DNA of 64,000 nucleotides from Torymus aiolomorphi (lineage: Eukaryota; Arthropoda; Insecta; Hymenoptera; Torymidae), in contig CM070877.1 of the NCBI GenBank assembly GCA_036365515.1, forward strand, positions 63,370,522-63,434,521, read 5' to 3'. The notes below the pieces were generated by a model. That model ran no database searches, was not told the origin of the DNA, and worked only from the letters and a program-made list of their open reading frames with translations. Within the stretch, counting starts at the first letter, position 1. Each line of letters begins with the position of its first letter. This document shows positions 1 through 9,878 of the stretch, one piece after another. Position numbers and translations under genes: made by a program.

Positions 1-203
1 TCTAAGTAATTAATGCCGTGACAATGCTGAGTTAGCCAATTATTTTGCCTTCTAATTTCAGCGCTCAAATCACCTACACAAGCCGTCGGAGCCACTAACC
101 AATGACCGTGAAAATCACCATTAAGAGCAACAACAGCGGTTTCCTTTGGTGCATTGTTATTGTCAGTGTCTTTGAGACACTGAATATCTATAACTAAATC
201 CAT
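1..203 (-). CDS. Polinton-associated protein, N-terminal part (runs off left edge)
   Basis: An ATG at 203-201 opens a frame without stops for 67 codons to the window edge. The product starts MDLVIDIQ and contains a GDFHGHW segment and an RRQNNWLTQHCHG segment. From memory, proteins with a VIDIQ-type start, a central HW pair and an NNWLT(Q/R)..HG motif accompany Mavericks in insect genomes; their function is unknown to me. It lies just downstream of the capsid gene on the same strand, as expected for one Polinton. It is the only Polinton frame here without visible damage, but only its first part is present. Confidence 0.6.
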   Translation of the reverse strand, partial: MDLVIDIQCLKDTDNNNAPKETAVVALNGDFHGHWLVAPTACVGDLSAEIRRQNNWLTQHCHGINYL

Positions 204-312
204 CGTTTTTATGTAGCTTGCAATGACGATCACGACTGGGAACGTACTGGCTACCAAGAAACAAATCTTCCACGTATATGTAGTACAAAAACGACATCTG
301 CACTTCGTTATT

Positions 313-1633
313 CTAACCACTAAAGTCTACAATAGCTTGACGCGATGCATCTACTTCCAAAATATTATCGTACTCAGCATAGACAATACAATTTATAGTA
401 CTGTCTAATGCTTCAGCGAGTCGTACATCTAATCTGACGCTACCGTGCTTAATCAAATTCCAATGAGTGCATTCGTTAGCTGATAGGTCAGGAGTTAAAT
501 CAAACGCGAAAAGACAATAGCCATTAGGATATGATTCACGCGAGATTTGGTTACCCTCGTTAAGAAAATGTACGCCTGTTTCAGAAAATAACGTATGATA
601 AGCATCAATGTATAATTTGCTAGCTCCGAAATTAGGTTGTAGTGGTTTAGAAGGTATTTGTACACCGTCAACGTACAAGCATAGAAAATTTATATTAATA
701 TGTTCAAAGTTAAACGGATTTAGAGCTCGATCGCTATTGAAAGTCTTATTGTCAACAAATCTGATTATAATTTGTTTTGGCAGTTGACCTAATATTATAT
801 TATCCAAAGTTTCACCGTGAATAGCTCTATGCATTGTTACAGCTTTAACTTCAACGCTCGTGAGAGGATATTTCCCAGTTGTCTATTAAAGTGTTTGGGA
901 GTGTGCTAGTAATATAGCCGGACTAATTTTGACTCGCCTAACTAAAAGATTAGCGTCGTCGATATGTACAGAGTAACAGACCGTAGAATCCATGAGACAA
1001 AAACTATCGCGAGACCTTACTAATCGCACTCTTACCTCGATACCGTTTATTAATAATTTTTCTTGATTGAACACGTCGAAGTAAAGGTGGCCAATCATGT
1101 CAACTGATTTTGTTGCCGACAGTAATTTGCGACGTTGCACAAGGCCTGCATTTGCATCTTGACCGTCGTCCATTTTTCCAGCAGTATCGTTGTACCCCAG
1201 TACATTCATCAAATGCGAATTTTTTGCAGCAGGTCCATAATTTAAAAAAGTTTCAAAGTACGCTCTGTAAACGTACGCGTTTGTTGGTGCTGATACCGGT
1301 TTTTTATTAAAAAAGTACATCCACTTGATTAAATAAAGAATGCATAAAATTATTGACAGGACCGACTTTAGTCACCTAGGCTATAGCGGCTCGTGGCACG
1401 TCTACCGTAGTTTGTAGACTTACACGTAGACTAAGCATCGCATGAGCAAGATCAATTTATTTTTCACCATTGCCCGATAACACAAATTCTATAGGTGAGT
1501 CATCAGTTAAAGACGATATTGGTTTATATTGTATCCAGTGTGAAATTTCGATCGTTGTTTGAGTAGCAGGAATCTCAAATAGAAACAACTCCGACTTCAG
1601 CCACTCGCACAAATGGGTGTGTAAAAATGCCAT
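313..1633 (-). pseudogene. Polinton-type major capsid protein (F54H12.2-like), broken
   Basis: The ATG at 1633-1631 starts the family's usual N-terminus (MAFLHTH..., then YKPISSLTDDSPIEF). The frame stops at 1459-1457 and again near 1400, shifts near 1320, continues through FNKKPVSAPTNAYVYRAYFE and the DTAGKMDD segment, meets two adjacent stops at 888-883, and resumes in the same frame from 834 with the VDGVQIPSKPLQP motif and a C-terminal HWNLIKHGSVRL segment. These motifs match the F54H12.2-like proteins regarded as capsid proteins of Polintons/adintoviruses. About 440 codons are present in total, close to full length, but at least four lesions prevent expression of an intact protein. Confidence 0.85.
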
Positions 1634-1667
1634 CTTATCTATCCAAAAATATCTCTCGTAATTCTCT

Positions 1668-2161
1668 TCATCTTCTTTTGTTTCGTTTGTTTTCTCTTAG
1701 CTTTGTCTTTTTTCGAACTATTAGACTTGCGATAAATTTTTTACCTTTATCAGTTTGAAGACATATTGGTTTCTGTCCGTTACTTCTCGACAAAATACGC
1801 ACAAAAGCATCAGCGATATTTCTCGCAGTTTTGTCCTTGACAGGTTCAGCCCATGCGTATTTGCTGAGAACATCAATAACAGTTAAAACGTAGCTGTAGC
1901 CATCGTTGTAAGATTTTATGGGTCTCATGTCCATCAAATCAGCTTTCCACACGTCGTCGAAATTGCGCACATTATAATTACGTCTAGGAAAACAATGTCG
2001 AACAGATCTCTGGAAGTTATAAGCGTCTTGACTCTCAAGTCATTCAAAATAACACTTTGACGATCGTATTTTTTACGCGTAGCTCGCAAAAGTTTATCAG
2101 CACCAGTGTACGCCGAAGATCGATGTGCTTCGTAATAAAGTTTTTCAAACGTTTTATTCAT
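1668..2161 (-). pseudogene. Polinton retroviral-like integrase (F54H12.3-like), truncated
   Basis: Two overlapping frames form one gene: 2161 to about 1980 gives the N-terminal LYYEAHRSSAYTGADKLL region, and 1970-1668 gives the rve core with KADLMDM (first catalytic Asp), SYVLTVIDVLSKYAWAEPV, and LQTDKGKKF (second Asp). The third catalytic residue, Glu, and the chromodomain-like C-terminus are missing; the frame ends in a lysine/arginine-rich tail. A frameshift lies near 1975. Integrase of this type joins Polinton DNA into the host genome, so the loss of the catalytic triad makes this copy non-functional. Confidence 0.85.
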
Positions 2162-2420
2162 TGTTCGAGATTATTATTTTGTCTATTTTCTTCTTATCCT
2201 TTGGTTTCTATTCCTTCTTCTTCTTATCCTTTTTTATTTGTCGACGCTTTTGTTTTTTATCTTTCTCGTCTCGTTTTCTGATAACATTCTTGATAAGCGA
2301 AAAAAATGTTTCAAAAGTTATCTTACTAACCATGCAGCAAGCTGTCATCATCGCGACTGTTCTTTCGTCAGACGGCGTTTCCTCGGCGAGCATGCGAGAG
2401 AAGGAATATCGCGCTAAAAC
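2162..2420. other. Short spacer between integrase and PLA2-like ORF
   Basis: Low-complexity pyrimidine-rich DNA with CTTCTT/TTATCC runs. No recognisable coding segment was seen on either strand; the overlapping short frames are compositional. Confidence 0.5.
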
Positions 2421-2684
2421 TCAGTCGACTTGACGACGGTCACTGTTCGAGGAAGCATAAGCTAGATCATGCTGTCGGCAGGCCTCATCCAACAGATTGA
2501 TTCCAACGGGGCCACGTTCGATACACTCTGCTAGCTTAGTTTCAGGTCCGCAAAATTTGTAATGCGGTATATGCATTTCAAACGGTAATAAATCAACGAG
2601 TGCATCTAGAACGCTGTTTTTCTCCTGTTCATCTTCTTGAGAATTTATTAGCGCAGCTCGAATGTCTTGCTCATTCCGCGGCAT
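2421..2684 (-). pseudogene. Parvovirus-type phospholipase A2-like domain protein of the Polinton
   Basis: An ORF of 87 residues begins MPRNEQDIRAALI and contains HYKFCGPETKLAECI, then GPVGINLLDEACRQHDLAYAS. The Y-x-GPG-like calcium loop (here FCGPET) and the catalytic HD pair (RQHDLAY) are the signature of the PLA2-like domain of parvovirus VP1 and of Polinton/adintovirus minor virion proteins, where it is thought to act on membranes during entry. The frame ends right after the catalytic helix, so it is probably a C-terminally truncated or frameshifted copy. It lies between polymerase and integrase on the same strand. Confidence 0.75.
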
Positions 2685-2846
2685 GACAGTATTTCAGAGT
2701 GTGGTGGTGAGACCTTCTTTTTTTTCCGCTGACTTCTTTTTTCGGGTTGCATTGAATCTATTTCATCAGCGACGCTGTCGCTGCTACTCTGAACTCTCAA
2801 AATAGGAACGGAAGGCGGTGTAGTAAAAGCACTGTTTTCTAAAAGC

Positions 2847-3092
2847 TCACTGGTCGAGCACAGCGAAATGAAGACGACCAGGCGGAACGCTCCTTTTTCT
2901 ATCTCTCATTGCGTCATTCACCAAGTCAACAATGTTGGCTCCGGGCACAATCGTGCCATCTATCGTTACAACCCGGTTGGCAGCCCAAACTACTTTACCA
3001 CTAGCTCGCAAGCATCGCACGAGCTGTTTGGCTTTCGTTTTGTACTTTTTCGGGACGGTATAGATAATGTTTGCGTCAATGAGCTCATCGGC
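2847..3092 (-). pseudogene. Conserved Polinton protein, C-terminal fragment
   Basis: A stop-free frame of about 81 codons on the minus strand ends in TGA at 2849-2847. It encodes ...ADELIDANIIYTVPKKYKTK, a GKVVWAANRVVTIDGTIVPG segment, and NIVDLVNDAMRDRKR near its end. The 'G..I.G(A/S)NI.DLVNDA(M/V)R.RK' pattern is, from memory, typical of a small conserved protein of insect Mavericks with no established function. No start codon is visible; the fragment begins at the C-rich tract that also truncates the polymerase gene. Confidence 0.6.
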
Positions 3093-3123
3093 CCCCCCCC
3101 TCCTCCTCCTCCTCCACCACCAT
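3091..3123. repeat. C9 plus (CCT)n/(CCA)n tract inside Polinton genes
   Basis: A run of nine C residues is followed by CCT and CCA triplets. On the minus strand this reads as ten consecutive glycine codons at the point where polymerase homology ends. Confidence 0.85.
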
Positions 3124-4376
3124 GCATTCCTACCGGTAATAAGGGATGGTACAGGTTTTGCGGTGGAAGCACGTCACACATTAGTAAATCGTTCACTCGA
3201 GAGATGTCTTTGTATGTTCCTAGGAACTGACGACAATCTTCTTCGCCGACGTATATGTTGGGATAACCAACGGGAAATTTACCTCGTTTACAGATATACG
3301 GGTACAACGAGCATACATCAACGTACTTTATTTTTTCTTCACCATGCAATGGAACATTTTAACGGTGTTACCTGTTCCTCCACCGAAAAAAGCATCTCGC
3401 GCACCCAAAGGTTTTCGTTTCACGTTATCGACATTTTCTTGAACAAAGCGCTGAAGCTGATCATCTTGGGAGAGTTCAGTGTTAAACTCGCATTCACATT
3501 TCTCAATTAATTTATAATTGTTTGACCTTATCTTATCGTTAGTAGCTACTGTTCTTTCGTATCTAACGTCCATTGAATCATCACTCGTCAAAACGGTATC
3601 TCTATTAATGCTGAAAAAGCGAGGGCATCCGTGCCAAAAACAACCGTGAAATTGAAGTACTATGCCTCTGTAATTTTCGTCGGGCCGTGGTTGACTGCAG
3701 CCATCTACAATCAGACCTTCGGGTAACCTTCTCTCTCTCGAATGTCCTACATGTTCGATGAAGCGAAAAAGTATGCGCTTTTCCATCCAGCAGAGACAAG
3801 ATACCGCTTTTTGAGACTGAGTGTCGGACCATCTATAACCGTGAGCTGGAACGATACCTATTTAATTCTTTTTTAAGAATTTTTTGCGAAAGACGCGCAT
3901 ACAAGTCGAAGCATAGTAGTGCTTTCGACAAATAGATTCACACCAAATTTCGTAAAAGTTTTTCAAAAGGCTAAACAAGTTAATCTTAAAGTTTTCACAT
4001 CCTGTTTACAATACCTCACAACTTCGTTTTGAAAGATGAACACACAACCGTTTGTTGATTGCTCATTATACCACTCCAAAAAACGTTCGCTTTCCTTGAT
4101 GCTCATACTGCCTGGGGAGTACATGTCCAAAGGAAGGAGTGGTCCTTCTTACGATTGATTCTCAGGTGTGTTAAACAAATGTGGAAAAACACTTTTTTTG
4201 ATTCATGTAGGCTTTTGGTAAACTACTTAATGGCATGTGAAAATAATTTAGACTGTCTATAAATTTTACATTTGCAATCTCCATTAAAATCCACGGGTAT
4301 ACCTCTGTATTGTTCGACAATGAATTTGAATATAAAATGCGCGTCAAAACCTTGTGCGGTGTGATCGATGCAATAC
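3124..4376 (-). pseudogene. Polinton DNA polymerase type B, broken and lacking the C-terminal half
   Basis: Reading from 4376 downward: AQGFDAHFI exonuclease-region motif (4370-4330), KFIDSLNYFHMPLSSLPKAY (about 4270-4210), a poorly preserved stretch, ASTCMRVFRKKFL and GYRWSDTQSQKAV (about 3920-3790), FHGCFWHGCPRFF (about 3650-3610), RDAFFGGGTGNT (about 3395-3360), and KYVDVCSLYPYICKRGKFPVGYP, the motif A region (3331-3260). Homology stops at the poly-glycine tract (3123), so motif C (DTD) and the thumb are gone. Several frameshifts and stops (e.g. near 4300, 4150-3950 and 3865) separate the pieces. This is the protein-primed replicase family of Polintons. The 5' end is cut by the LINE-A fragment at 4377. 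Confidence 0.85.
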
Positions 4377-4492
4377 GCCAAGATAGCGTCGGAAGGCGGG
4401 CTGCCTTCCGGAGAGCCTCCTGATAAAAATCTAGAATTAGTGTATAAATGCCACCCAAAAAGGAAAGTGTCACTTGTAGTTTGAATAGTGTG
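4377..4492 (+). repeat. Detached 5' end of LINE-A (3'-truncated copy)
   Basis: About 116 bases beginning CGCCAAGAT(A/G)GCGTCGG are nearly identical to 5148-5263, the 5' end of LINE-A including the first ORF1 codons; the start codon is changed from ATG to ATA. After GTGTGCG the two copies diverge completely. Its left edge falls inside the Polinton polymerase gene. Confidence 0.85.
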
Positions 4493-5147
4493 CGGGCCTA
4501 CTTACGATTGAAAGGGAGGATCGAGTATATTTCTGTGGAACGTTCGGGTTCTCTGGTTATGCCCAGCGACGCGGAGAAATCCATGGTCGTAAAATCGCTC
4601 AAGAGTGGAGGAAGGTGGACGCACCAAACTCAGGCCAGTATCGACCCCGACAGGAAGTAATGTCTCCCGGGTTTTGAGGGTCACCTTACGCACATCAGGG
4701 TCTACTGGCCTGATTGGGGCGAAGTCAAAAACGGAGGTCCAGAGAACCCGAATGTGAATGCGACACGATCTTAAGCCCGCGCAATTGGCGGCCTTCTCCG
4801 CTTCCCGCGCGCGCGAGGTGAGCACGTGGTCAGTTCCCGTTTTCCGCGCACGGCGTCACTCCCTCGGATACGCGGGCTGTCGGCGGTGTGTGGAATGGTG
4901 GGGGGAGCGACATAGGAATGATGAAAGCACGCACAAGGCGCTGGCGTGCCAGTCTCACTCCGACCGTTGTAGAACACGCGTCTATCAATAAATTCTTGCC
5001 ATAACAGTTTTTTTCTTTTCCTTTCTTTCTAACGCTGACCTCCACAATTACCTGTAACGAATATTATTGTATACATTGAACCTCAAAATTATAGTACTTA
5101 GTCCATTTTTTTATATATAAGGTAGTAGTATAGGTAGTATTAGAATC
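4493..5147. other. Unassigned, GC-rich then AT-rich spacer
   Basis: 4493-4985 is clearly richer in GC than its neighbours and has overlapping short ORFs on both strands that I do not recognise. 4986-5147 is AT-rich. The segment separates the LINE-A 5' fragment from the full LINE-A and may be a further insertion. Confidence 0.4.
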
Positions 5148-5156
5148 CTCGCCAAG

Positions 5157-6692
5157 ATGGCGTCGGAAGGCGGGCTGCCTTCCGGAGAGCCTCCTGATAA
5201 AAATCTAGAATTAGTGTATAAATGCCACCCAAAAAGGAAAGTGTCACTTGTAGTTTGCATAGTGTGCGAAAACGTGTACCATAAAAGTGATTATGAAAAG
5301 TGTAAAGACAAAAAATATATAAGTAATCTATTAGTGATATGTCCAGACCACGTGGAGCTTAATATAACCTTAAAAAATCAAGAAACTAAATTCTGTGAAG
5401 CAGCTAAAATATTAATTACGCAAATTAAAAGTGAAAAGGAGGAACAAATAAAACATAAAATATTAAATGAAATATCTATTATCTCTGATAGTGTACATAA
5501 ATCAGTAGATAATGAAAAACTACTAAACGTTACGATGCTAACTGAAAATGCTGAACTGGAAAATCAACATCAAATTGAAATTCAACTACTAAGACAATTA
5601 AATCAAGAACTAATGGAAAAAAACGACATATTGAAGCAATTAATAAAAAAGGATAAAAATGACCAGGAGATGGAAATAAAGTAACATAACCAAAAAACAT
5701 ATGCAGAAGTAGCAACTAACAAACTAGCAATTAAAAACAAAAGAATACCGAAAATAATTGTGAAAAATCTTAAAAAGGACATTAAAAATCCACATCACTT
5801 TAAGAAAAAGGTATGTGACGTTTTAATAAAAGAAAAAGATATACAGATGAAACAACTAAAAGTAGTGAACGACCATGAAATTGAGATTAAAAGTATGAAT
5901 GAAAAAAGTGCTAAAGTAACAATTGAATTACTCTCAAAAAAACTATCTAACAATTATAAAACATTTATTGAAAAAATTGAATCCCCGAAGATGAAAATAG
6001 TTGGTGTAGACAACTATACTAATATGAATATAGAAGAGCTGGAAGAGGACTTAAATAAAAGAAATTTTATTGGATATCAAGATAAGTGTAAGATACTAAA
6101 TATAGACAAAAATAAGATTAGAAACAAGACAACCATAATAATTGAAGTTCCAAGAGAGCTATATAAACATATTAGTGACAATCAAAATAGAATCTTCATT
6201 GGATATCAAAGCTGTAAGCTATGGGATTTAATAAACATCAAGCCCTGCTTAAACTGTGGAAGATTTGGACATAACACATTGAAATGCAAAAACACTCTAT
6301 GCTGCTTAAAATGTGCAGGTCCGCATAAGACTTTGCAATGTGATAATAACCCATCCAACATTACATGTGTCAATTGTTTTTACAGCAACTCGAAATATAA
6401 CACAAATTTCGAGGTTAAACATATGGCCAATGACACAGAGAAATGTACAATATTTAAGAATAAGCTCAATAGATATATAGATATGACTGATTATCCGATA
6501 AGACCTACTATACCAAGATACTTAGGTAAAGTAGACAACAGCAATCAAGCCACTACGATGACCAGCTCGACTAGGGCAACTATGCTGACTTCTAGAGACA
6601 ACTGGACTAGCGCCACTTTGCTGACTTCGCCGTTTAGAGCCAGCACCGCATCTCTAACACATACGACACCAAGGAAACAGCAAACTACATAA
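5157..6692 (+). pseudogene. LINE-A ORF1 (PHD-like finger, coiled coil, CCHC knuckles), one in-frame stop
   Basis: ATG at 5157 follows GCCAAG. Residues about 22-65 form a Cys/His cluster (CHPKRK, CIVCENVYHKSDYEKC, CPDHVE) like the PHD-type finger of some insect LINE ORF1 proteins. A lysine/glutamate-rich helical region follows. A TAA at 5682-5684 interrupts the frame, which then continues without shift. Near residues 360-420 are three zinc-knuckle-like motifs (CLNCGRFGHNTLKC, CCLKCAGPHKTLQC, CVNC). The protein should bind LINE RNA in the retrotransposition particle. The stop TAA (6690-6692) overlaps the ORF2 ATG by one base. The internal TAA could be a point mutation or a sequencing error. Confidence 0.88.
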
Positions 6693-9558
6693 TGGAGCAA
6701 CACGTCGATCTCATTGAAGAATTGCAAAAAGAAGTAATACAAGAAGAAACGTCATTTCTTGATCTTAAAACTCTCAATAAAAATATAAATAAAAAAGATA
6801 GTTTGATATTACAGGTGAATATTAGAAGTCTAAATCACAATTATACGAAATTGAATATTATTATTAAGAGCTTGAAGATCAAACCATATATAATTGTATG
6901 TACAGAAACATGGAATTTACCCAATCCTCACTTTTTTGCAATACAGGGATATAAATTGTACTACAATAACGGTAACTTAAATCAAAATGATGGTGTTGTT
7001 GTATATATAAAAGATTGTGTATCAGAAATTACTGAAATAATCGAAATTGGTAGACTCAAAGTATTAAACTCACGAATAAGTCTAAATAACAACAGTAATC
7101 TTGAAATTTCCGCATTATATCGATGCCATGATTTACCGCGCCTTGAATTTATTTTGAATGTAAAATCATTTATCAATAGCAAAAGAAATATAAAAAACCA
7201 CCTGATTATTGGTGATTTTAACATCGATATTATGAAAGATGATGAATATAGCTTAGAATTATTAGACAATATGATGGAAAAGGGTTTCTTCCCGGGTTTT
7301 ATACATACAACTAGACCAAATGATAGTGGCGGAAGCGGTACGTGCATTGACAACATGTACATAAAAGCTACATCTATAGACACTAAAACTTTTAAACTCT
7401 CGATTCCTTTTACTGATCATTATCCACTTTTCTTGAAATTGAATAAGCCACCAAAATTAAAACAAGAAAATATCCAGTATCACTATAATTACTATAAACT
7501 TTCAAGTATAGCCGTTACAAAAAAAATTGGAATGTTATAGAGGCAATGCATGATCCTGATGAAGCTACTGCATTCTTGATAACTGAAATACAAGACTGTT
7601 TAGAAAAGTCTAAAGAAGCGCATAAAACAAAAAATAACAAGAGATATCCAAGGAAGGATTGGATATCTAAAGCAATAATGATCTCGTGTGAAAAGAAAGA
7701 ACAACTATATATTAAAATGCGCAATGAACCAAATAATAATCTAATAAAATTAGAATATAAGAATTACACAAAGAGACTAGACAAAGTTATTAAAGAGGCA
7801 AAAATAAAACATGAAAGAAATTTAATTAAGAACAATATCAATAATACCAATGCAACTTTGGAAATACATAAACAAAAAAATGGGAACCAACTTGAAAAAG
7901 AATAACACAATAAATAAGATCATTTTAAATAACAATTGCACAATAGAGGATCAGACACAAATTGCCCATCATATGAATTCGTACTTTTGTAGAATTGGAA
8001 AAGATCTAACTAACACCATTGTAAAACCCCAGGGTAAGCATTTACAATTACTAGCAATGAACATGAATACAATTTACATTAAACCGACTAATAACGAGGA
8101 AATTCTTCAAATAATTGATAATATGAAAATAAAAAATGGTGGGGTAGATAACATTACTACCAAAACACTAAAAATACTATCATATCAAATTCTTAATCCA
8201 CTAACACATATCTTTAATCTTTGTATTGAAAAATCAACATGGCCTCAAGCGCTTAAAACAGCTGAGGTAGTTCCTATTTTTAAATCGAGTAGTAAAATGG
8301 ATACATCAAACTATAGACCGATATTTCTAATTTCTAACGTAGCAAAGATATTTGAAAAAATTGTATATGTTCATTTACAATCATTTTTGGACACTAATAA
8401 TTTGTTAGCGCAGAATCAATTTGGATTTATAAAAAAGAAAGGTACCAAAGATGCTCTTAGTTACTTAATGAACATAATCTATAAGAAATTAGAAAAAAGT
8501 AAACCAATAGCTATTGCATTTTTAGATCTAGCAAAAGCTTTTGATACTGTCAACCATGCTATTCTTTTAGACAAATTATATAATTATGGAATAAGAGGTA
8601 AAGCGCATGCACTTATATCTAACTATCTTAGTAACAGAAAACAAAAAGTAAGAATAGGAACAACTGAAAGCTATTATGAAACGATAACTACAGGTGTGCC
8701 GCAAGGTACTATACTAGGGCCACTCTTATTCATAATTTACGTAAACGATTTACTAACAGAACAGATAGTACCATCTCATATGCGGATGATACAGCTATTA
8801 TTTCAACAGATGATAACTGGGAGAAAGTGGAAAATAAAATGAACAAGTACTTAGAAGATATAAATATCTGGCTAGCACTTAATAAACTATCACTAAATAT
8901 AAAGAAAACTGTGTACATAACTTTTGGTAACTATTGTGATAGTGTTCCCGAAGATATGAACATACGCATACAGGGTACTAAATTGAGCAGGGTAGAATAC
9001 TGTAAATATCTAGGTATAATTATTGATTATAGGCTAAAGTGGGATAAACATATTGAATATATAATAAAAAAAACTAAATATATAATATATATACTGTACT
9101 AGTTATCAACATATATGCAATCTGACACACTTAAGACAATATATTATGCATTTTTTCATAGTGTCATTAGCTATGGAAATATTGCACGGGGTGGTGCATA
9201 TAAAAACAACTTAAAATTACTACAAAACATCCAAAATAGGATTTTAAAAATTATAAACAAAAATATTTTAAATCGAGACAACCCCTTAAATCTAAAACAA
9301 ATTTTTGCTTACGAATGTGTAACGTATCATTATAATGAACTTAAGAATTTATACTTAACATCGACTAGCAAAACTAGAAATAAACTTATAATACCACCAA
9401 AGTGTTCGAAAACTGTTAGTGATAAAGATAACTATGTCAGAGCGATACAAGTATTTAATTGTCTTCTGAAATCTAATCCAAATCTTGAAGTTCTAGATAT
9501 CGCAAAAAATTATAATAAGAAAAAGCTAAAAATTTGGATTGGTACTAATATATTCTAG
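6692..9558 (+). pseudogene. LINE-A ORF2: APE endonuclease + reverse transcriptase, frameshifted
   Basis: From ATG 6692 the endonuclease shows LQVNIRSLNHN, TETW, LIIGDFNIDI and SGTCIDN, then a DHYP motif at about 7420. The frame breaks in an A8 run at about 7519, again near 7870 (A7 run), and near 8765 just before the catalytic box; a TAG occurs at 9100-9102. RT motifs are SNYRPIFLIS, FLDLAKAFDTVNHAIL, GVPQGTILGPLLF, and YADDT at 8779-8793, followed by LALNKLSLNIKKT and CKYLGI. A C-terminal domain ends at 9558. Product: target-primed reverse transcription enzyme. All catalytic motifs are present in one frame or another. The homopolymer location of two shifts makes base-call error possible. Confidence 0.92.
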
Positions 9559-9583
9559 AATTTAAACAAAGAAAAAAAAATAA

Positions 9584-9604
9584 ATTAAATAAATAAATAA
9601 ATAA
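9584..9604 (+). repeat. (TAAA)n tail of LINE-A
   Basis: AAATAAATAAATAAATAAA directly follows the short ORF2 3' UTR, as in LINEs that end in short tandem repeats rather than poly(A). Confidence 0.8.
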
Positions 9605-9838
9605 AAATTTAACCTTCCAGTGTGGGTGAGATAATCAATCTGGACCAAATATATTATTTATAGTGGAATCTTTGATTCCATGCCTAGTTTATAAATTACT
9701 TAAGTTTTTTTAGTTTTAAGTACACCGGACCTATGTACAGGTAGCTATGTCTACCTCTATAGGATGTTTGGTGCTTCAGACATGTAACCATGTCCTGAAG
9801 TAAGCAATAACATGTAATACAACATGTACTACTCTGGT

Positions 9839-9870
<32 letters not shown>

Positions 9871-9878
9871 ATCCTTAC
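9605..9878. other. Spacer with second (AAAT)n tract
   Basis: No ORF of interest. It includes an imperfect hairpin around GGAATCTTTGATTCC (9664-9678) and ends in (AAAT)n at 9840-9872. This could be a longer LINE-A 3' UTR, with the true tail at 9840-9872, or a separate short element. Confidence 0.4.

Larger units (their letters stand above)
1..4376 (-). mobile_element. Polinton/Maverick (adintovirus-like) remnant, left end outside window
   Basis: Six minus-strand coding remnants sit together: protein-primed-type DNA polymerase B, a conserved small Polinton protein, a phospholipase-A2-like domain, a retroviral-type integrase, a double-jelly-roll-type major capsid protein and another Polinton-associated ORF. 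This gene set is known only from Polintons/Mavericks and adintoviruses. All pieces carry stops, frameshifts or truncations, so the element is inactive. No terminal inverted repeat is visible. The right side stops at 4376, where a LINE-A 5' fragment begins inside the polymerase gene, and the left side leaves the window. Confidence 0.85.
5148..9604 (+). mobile_element. LINE-A: near full-length non-LTR retrotransposon
   Basis: The element carries a short 5' UTR, ORF1 (zinc finger, coiled coil, CCHC knuckles), ORF2 (APE-type endonuclease and reverse transcriptase) and a 3' tail of TAAA repeats at 9584-9604. The layout is that of a Jockey/CR1-type element; the exact clade is not settled from sight. 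Its 5' start is supported by the independent fragment at 4377 beginning at the same base. Total coding damage is two in-frame stops and three frameshifts, so the copy is relatively young, or part of the damage is sequencing error. No convincing target-site duplication was found. Confidence 0.9.
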
